Position numbers and translations under genes: made by a program | Assembly: GCA_027335545.1 (NCBI GenBank) | Contig: DAHWHV010000307.1 | Span: 1-5,881 of the forward strand | DNA length: 5,881 nt | From: Clostridia bacterium | GTDB taxonomy: Bacteria; Bacillota_E; RBS10-35; JAJYVN01 | Direction of reading: 5' to 3' | The notes under the pieces: model-generated | Databases searched by the model: none | What the model was told of the DNA's origin: nothing | Seen by the model: the letters and a program-made list of their open reading frames with translations, nothing else | Part shown: in pieces, positions 5,511-5,881 of the stretch | Numbering within the stretch: position 1 is the first letter of the stretch | Layout of the letters: every line of letters starts with the position of its first letter

Positions 5511-5881
5511 AACACGGGGGACAAGGATGAGTTCCGGTCCACCCACCGCTGCACCGAGTGCGCGGGCGAAGGCTTCGTCGGCCGTCAGCAGTCGGCTGCT
5601 CGTGTGGAGGGCGAGCGTCGCGTACACCGCGTCGTAGAGTGAACAATGCACCGTGCTCGCGAACTCGTAGGCCGCGGGCAGGAGATGCTGCGTGGGCACC
5701 GTACGGATCGGGGGACGTACCGCAAGCAGCCGAATGGCCGCGCGGGCCTCGTCCCCGTCCAACTCGCACCGCCGCACCTTCTTGAGCAACGCGCTCGACA
5801 CCTCGACGAACGCCAGGTCCGGAGCGAGGTGCTGGTCGAAGTCTGACCACAGCCGGCGAACCCAGGAGGCCCCGGCCTCCG
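5508..5881 (-). CDS. VapC-like PIN-domain ribonuclease, 5' end outside window
   Basis: This is a PIN-domain protein of the VapC type. These are Mg2+-dependent ribonucleases, usually the toxin of a type II toxin-antitoxin pair. The frame is open to the window edge (first full codon at 5879, reading EAGASWVRRLWSDFDQ), giving 123 visible residues. VapC proteins are usually about 125-140 long, so only the first strand with its catalytic Asp is missing. The GTG at 5801 lies inside the conserved LAFVEVSSALLK segment and is not the start. Visible hallmarks are the Glu of FVEV (codon 5804-5802), the Asp of SLYDAVYATLALH (5633-5631) and the Asp of LLTADEAFARAL (5579-5577), which match the second, third and fourth acidic positions of the PIN active site. 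The gene converges on the GAF-EAL gene. Any antitoxin would lie beyond 5881. Whether it works as a toxin or as a solitary PIN nuclease cannot be told here. Confidence 0.85.
   Translation of the reverse strand, partial: EAGASWVRRLWSDFDQHLAPDLAFVEVSSALLKKVRRCELDGDEARAAIRLLAVRPPIRTVPTQHLLPAAYEFASTVHCSLYDAVYATLALHTSSRLLTADEAFARALGAAVGGPELILVPRV

Noticed and set aside
5799..5801. GTG as start codon of the PIN gene
   Set aside because: The same frame upstream reads a conserved PIN segment (HLAPDLAFVEV) without a stop to the window edge, so this GTG is an internal valine.
1..5881. CRISPR arrays, insertion sequences, tRNA or rRNA genes
   Set aside because: I saw no regularly spaced repeats, transposase motifs, terminal repeats around a gene, or cloverleaf or rRNA signatures.

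Overview
The window is very GC-rich throughout (above 70% by eye), with strong G/C preference at third codon positions. It comes from a bacterial chromosome. A secreted protein carrying S-layer homology (SLH) domains at this GC content fits a high-GC Bacillota lineage (the Thermaerobacter, Sulfobacillus or Limnochorda type) or another SLH-bearing phylum better than an actinomycete. That placement is inference from one gene.

Layout: (1) 1-683, plus strand: C-terminal part of a Gfo/Idh/MocA-family sugar or polyol dehydrogenase, cut by the window start. (2) 684-1050: a 367-bp gap packed with GC-rich inverted repeats, notably a 15-bp dyad at 800-840, and a three-block direct repeat at 879-910 and 1013-1043. 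The second repeat copy runs into the Shine-Dalgarno of the next gene. (3) 1051-3606, plus: an 851-residue exported surface protein with a signal peptide, IPT/TIG-like and bacterial Ig-like modules, three SLH repeats and a C-terminal IPT/TIG-like module. (4) 3607-4001: a 395-bp gap with no convincing gene. (5) 4011-5309, plus: a cytoplasmic GAF-EAL protein whose EAL domain has lost several metal-binding and catalytic residues, so it is probably a c-di-GMP sensor or scaffold and not an active phosphodiesterase. (6) 5310-5507: the gap between convergent genes, with weak hairpins. (7) 5508-5881, minus: a VapC-like PIN-domain ribonuclease, cut at its N-terminus by the window end.

The genes do not form an obvious pathway. 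The three plus-strand genes are separated by gaps of nearly 400 bp and look like independent transcription units. A cell-surface SLH protein beside a c-di-GMP-type regulator is suggestive of surface or adhesion control, but nothing in the sequence proves a link. I see no mobile element, CRISPR array, tRNA or rRNA. The most noteworthy items are the degenerate EAL domain, the cysteine-containing SLH protein with SLH repeats placed internally, and the structured leader upstream of the SLH gene.
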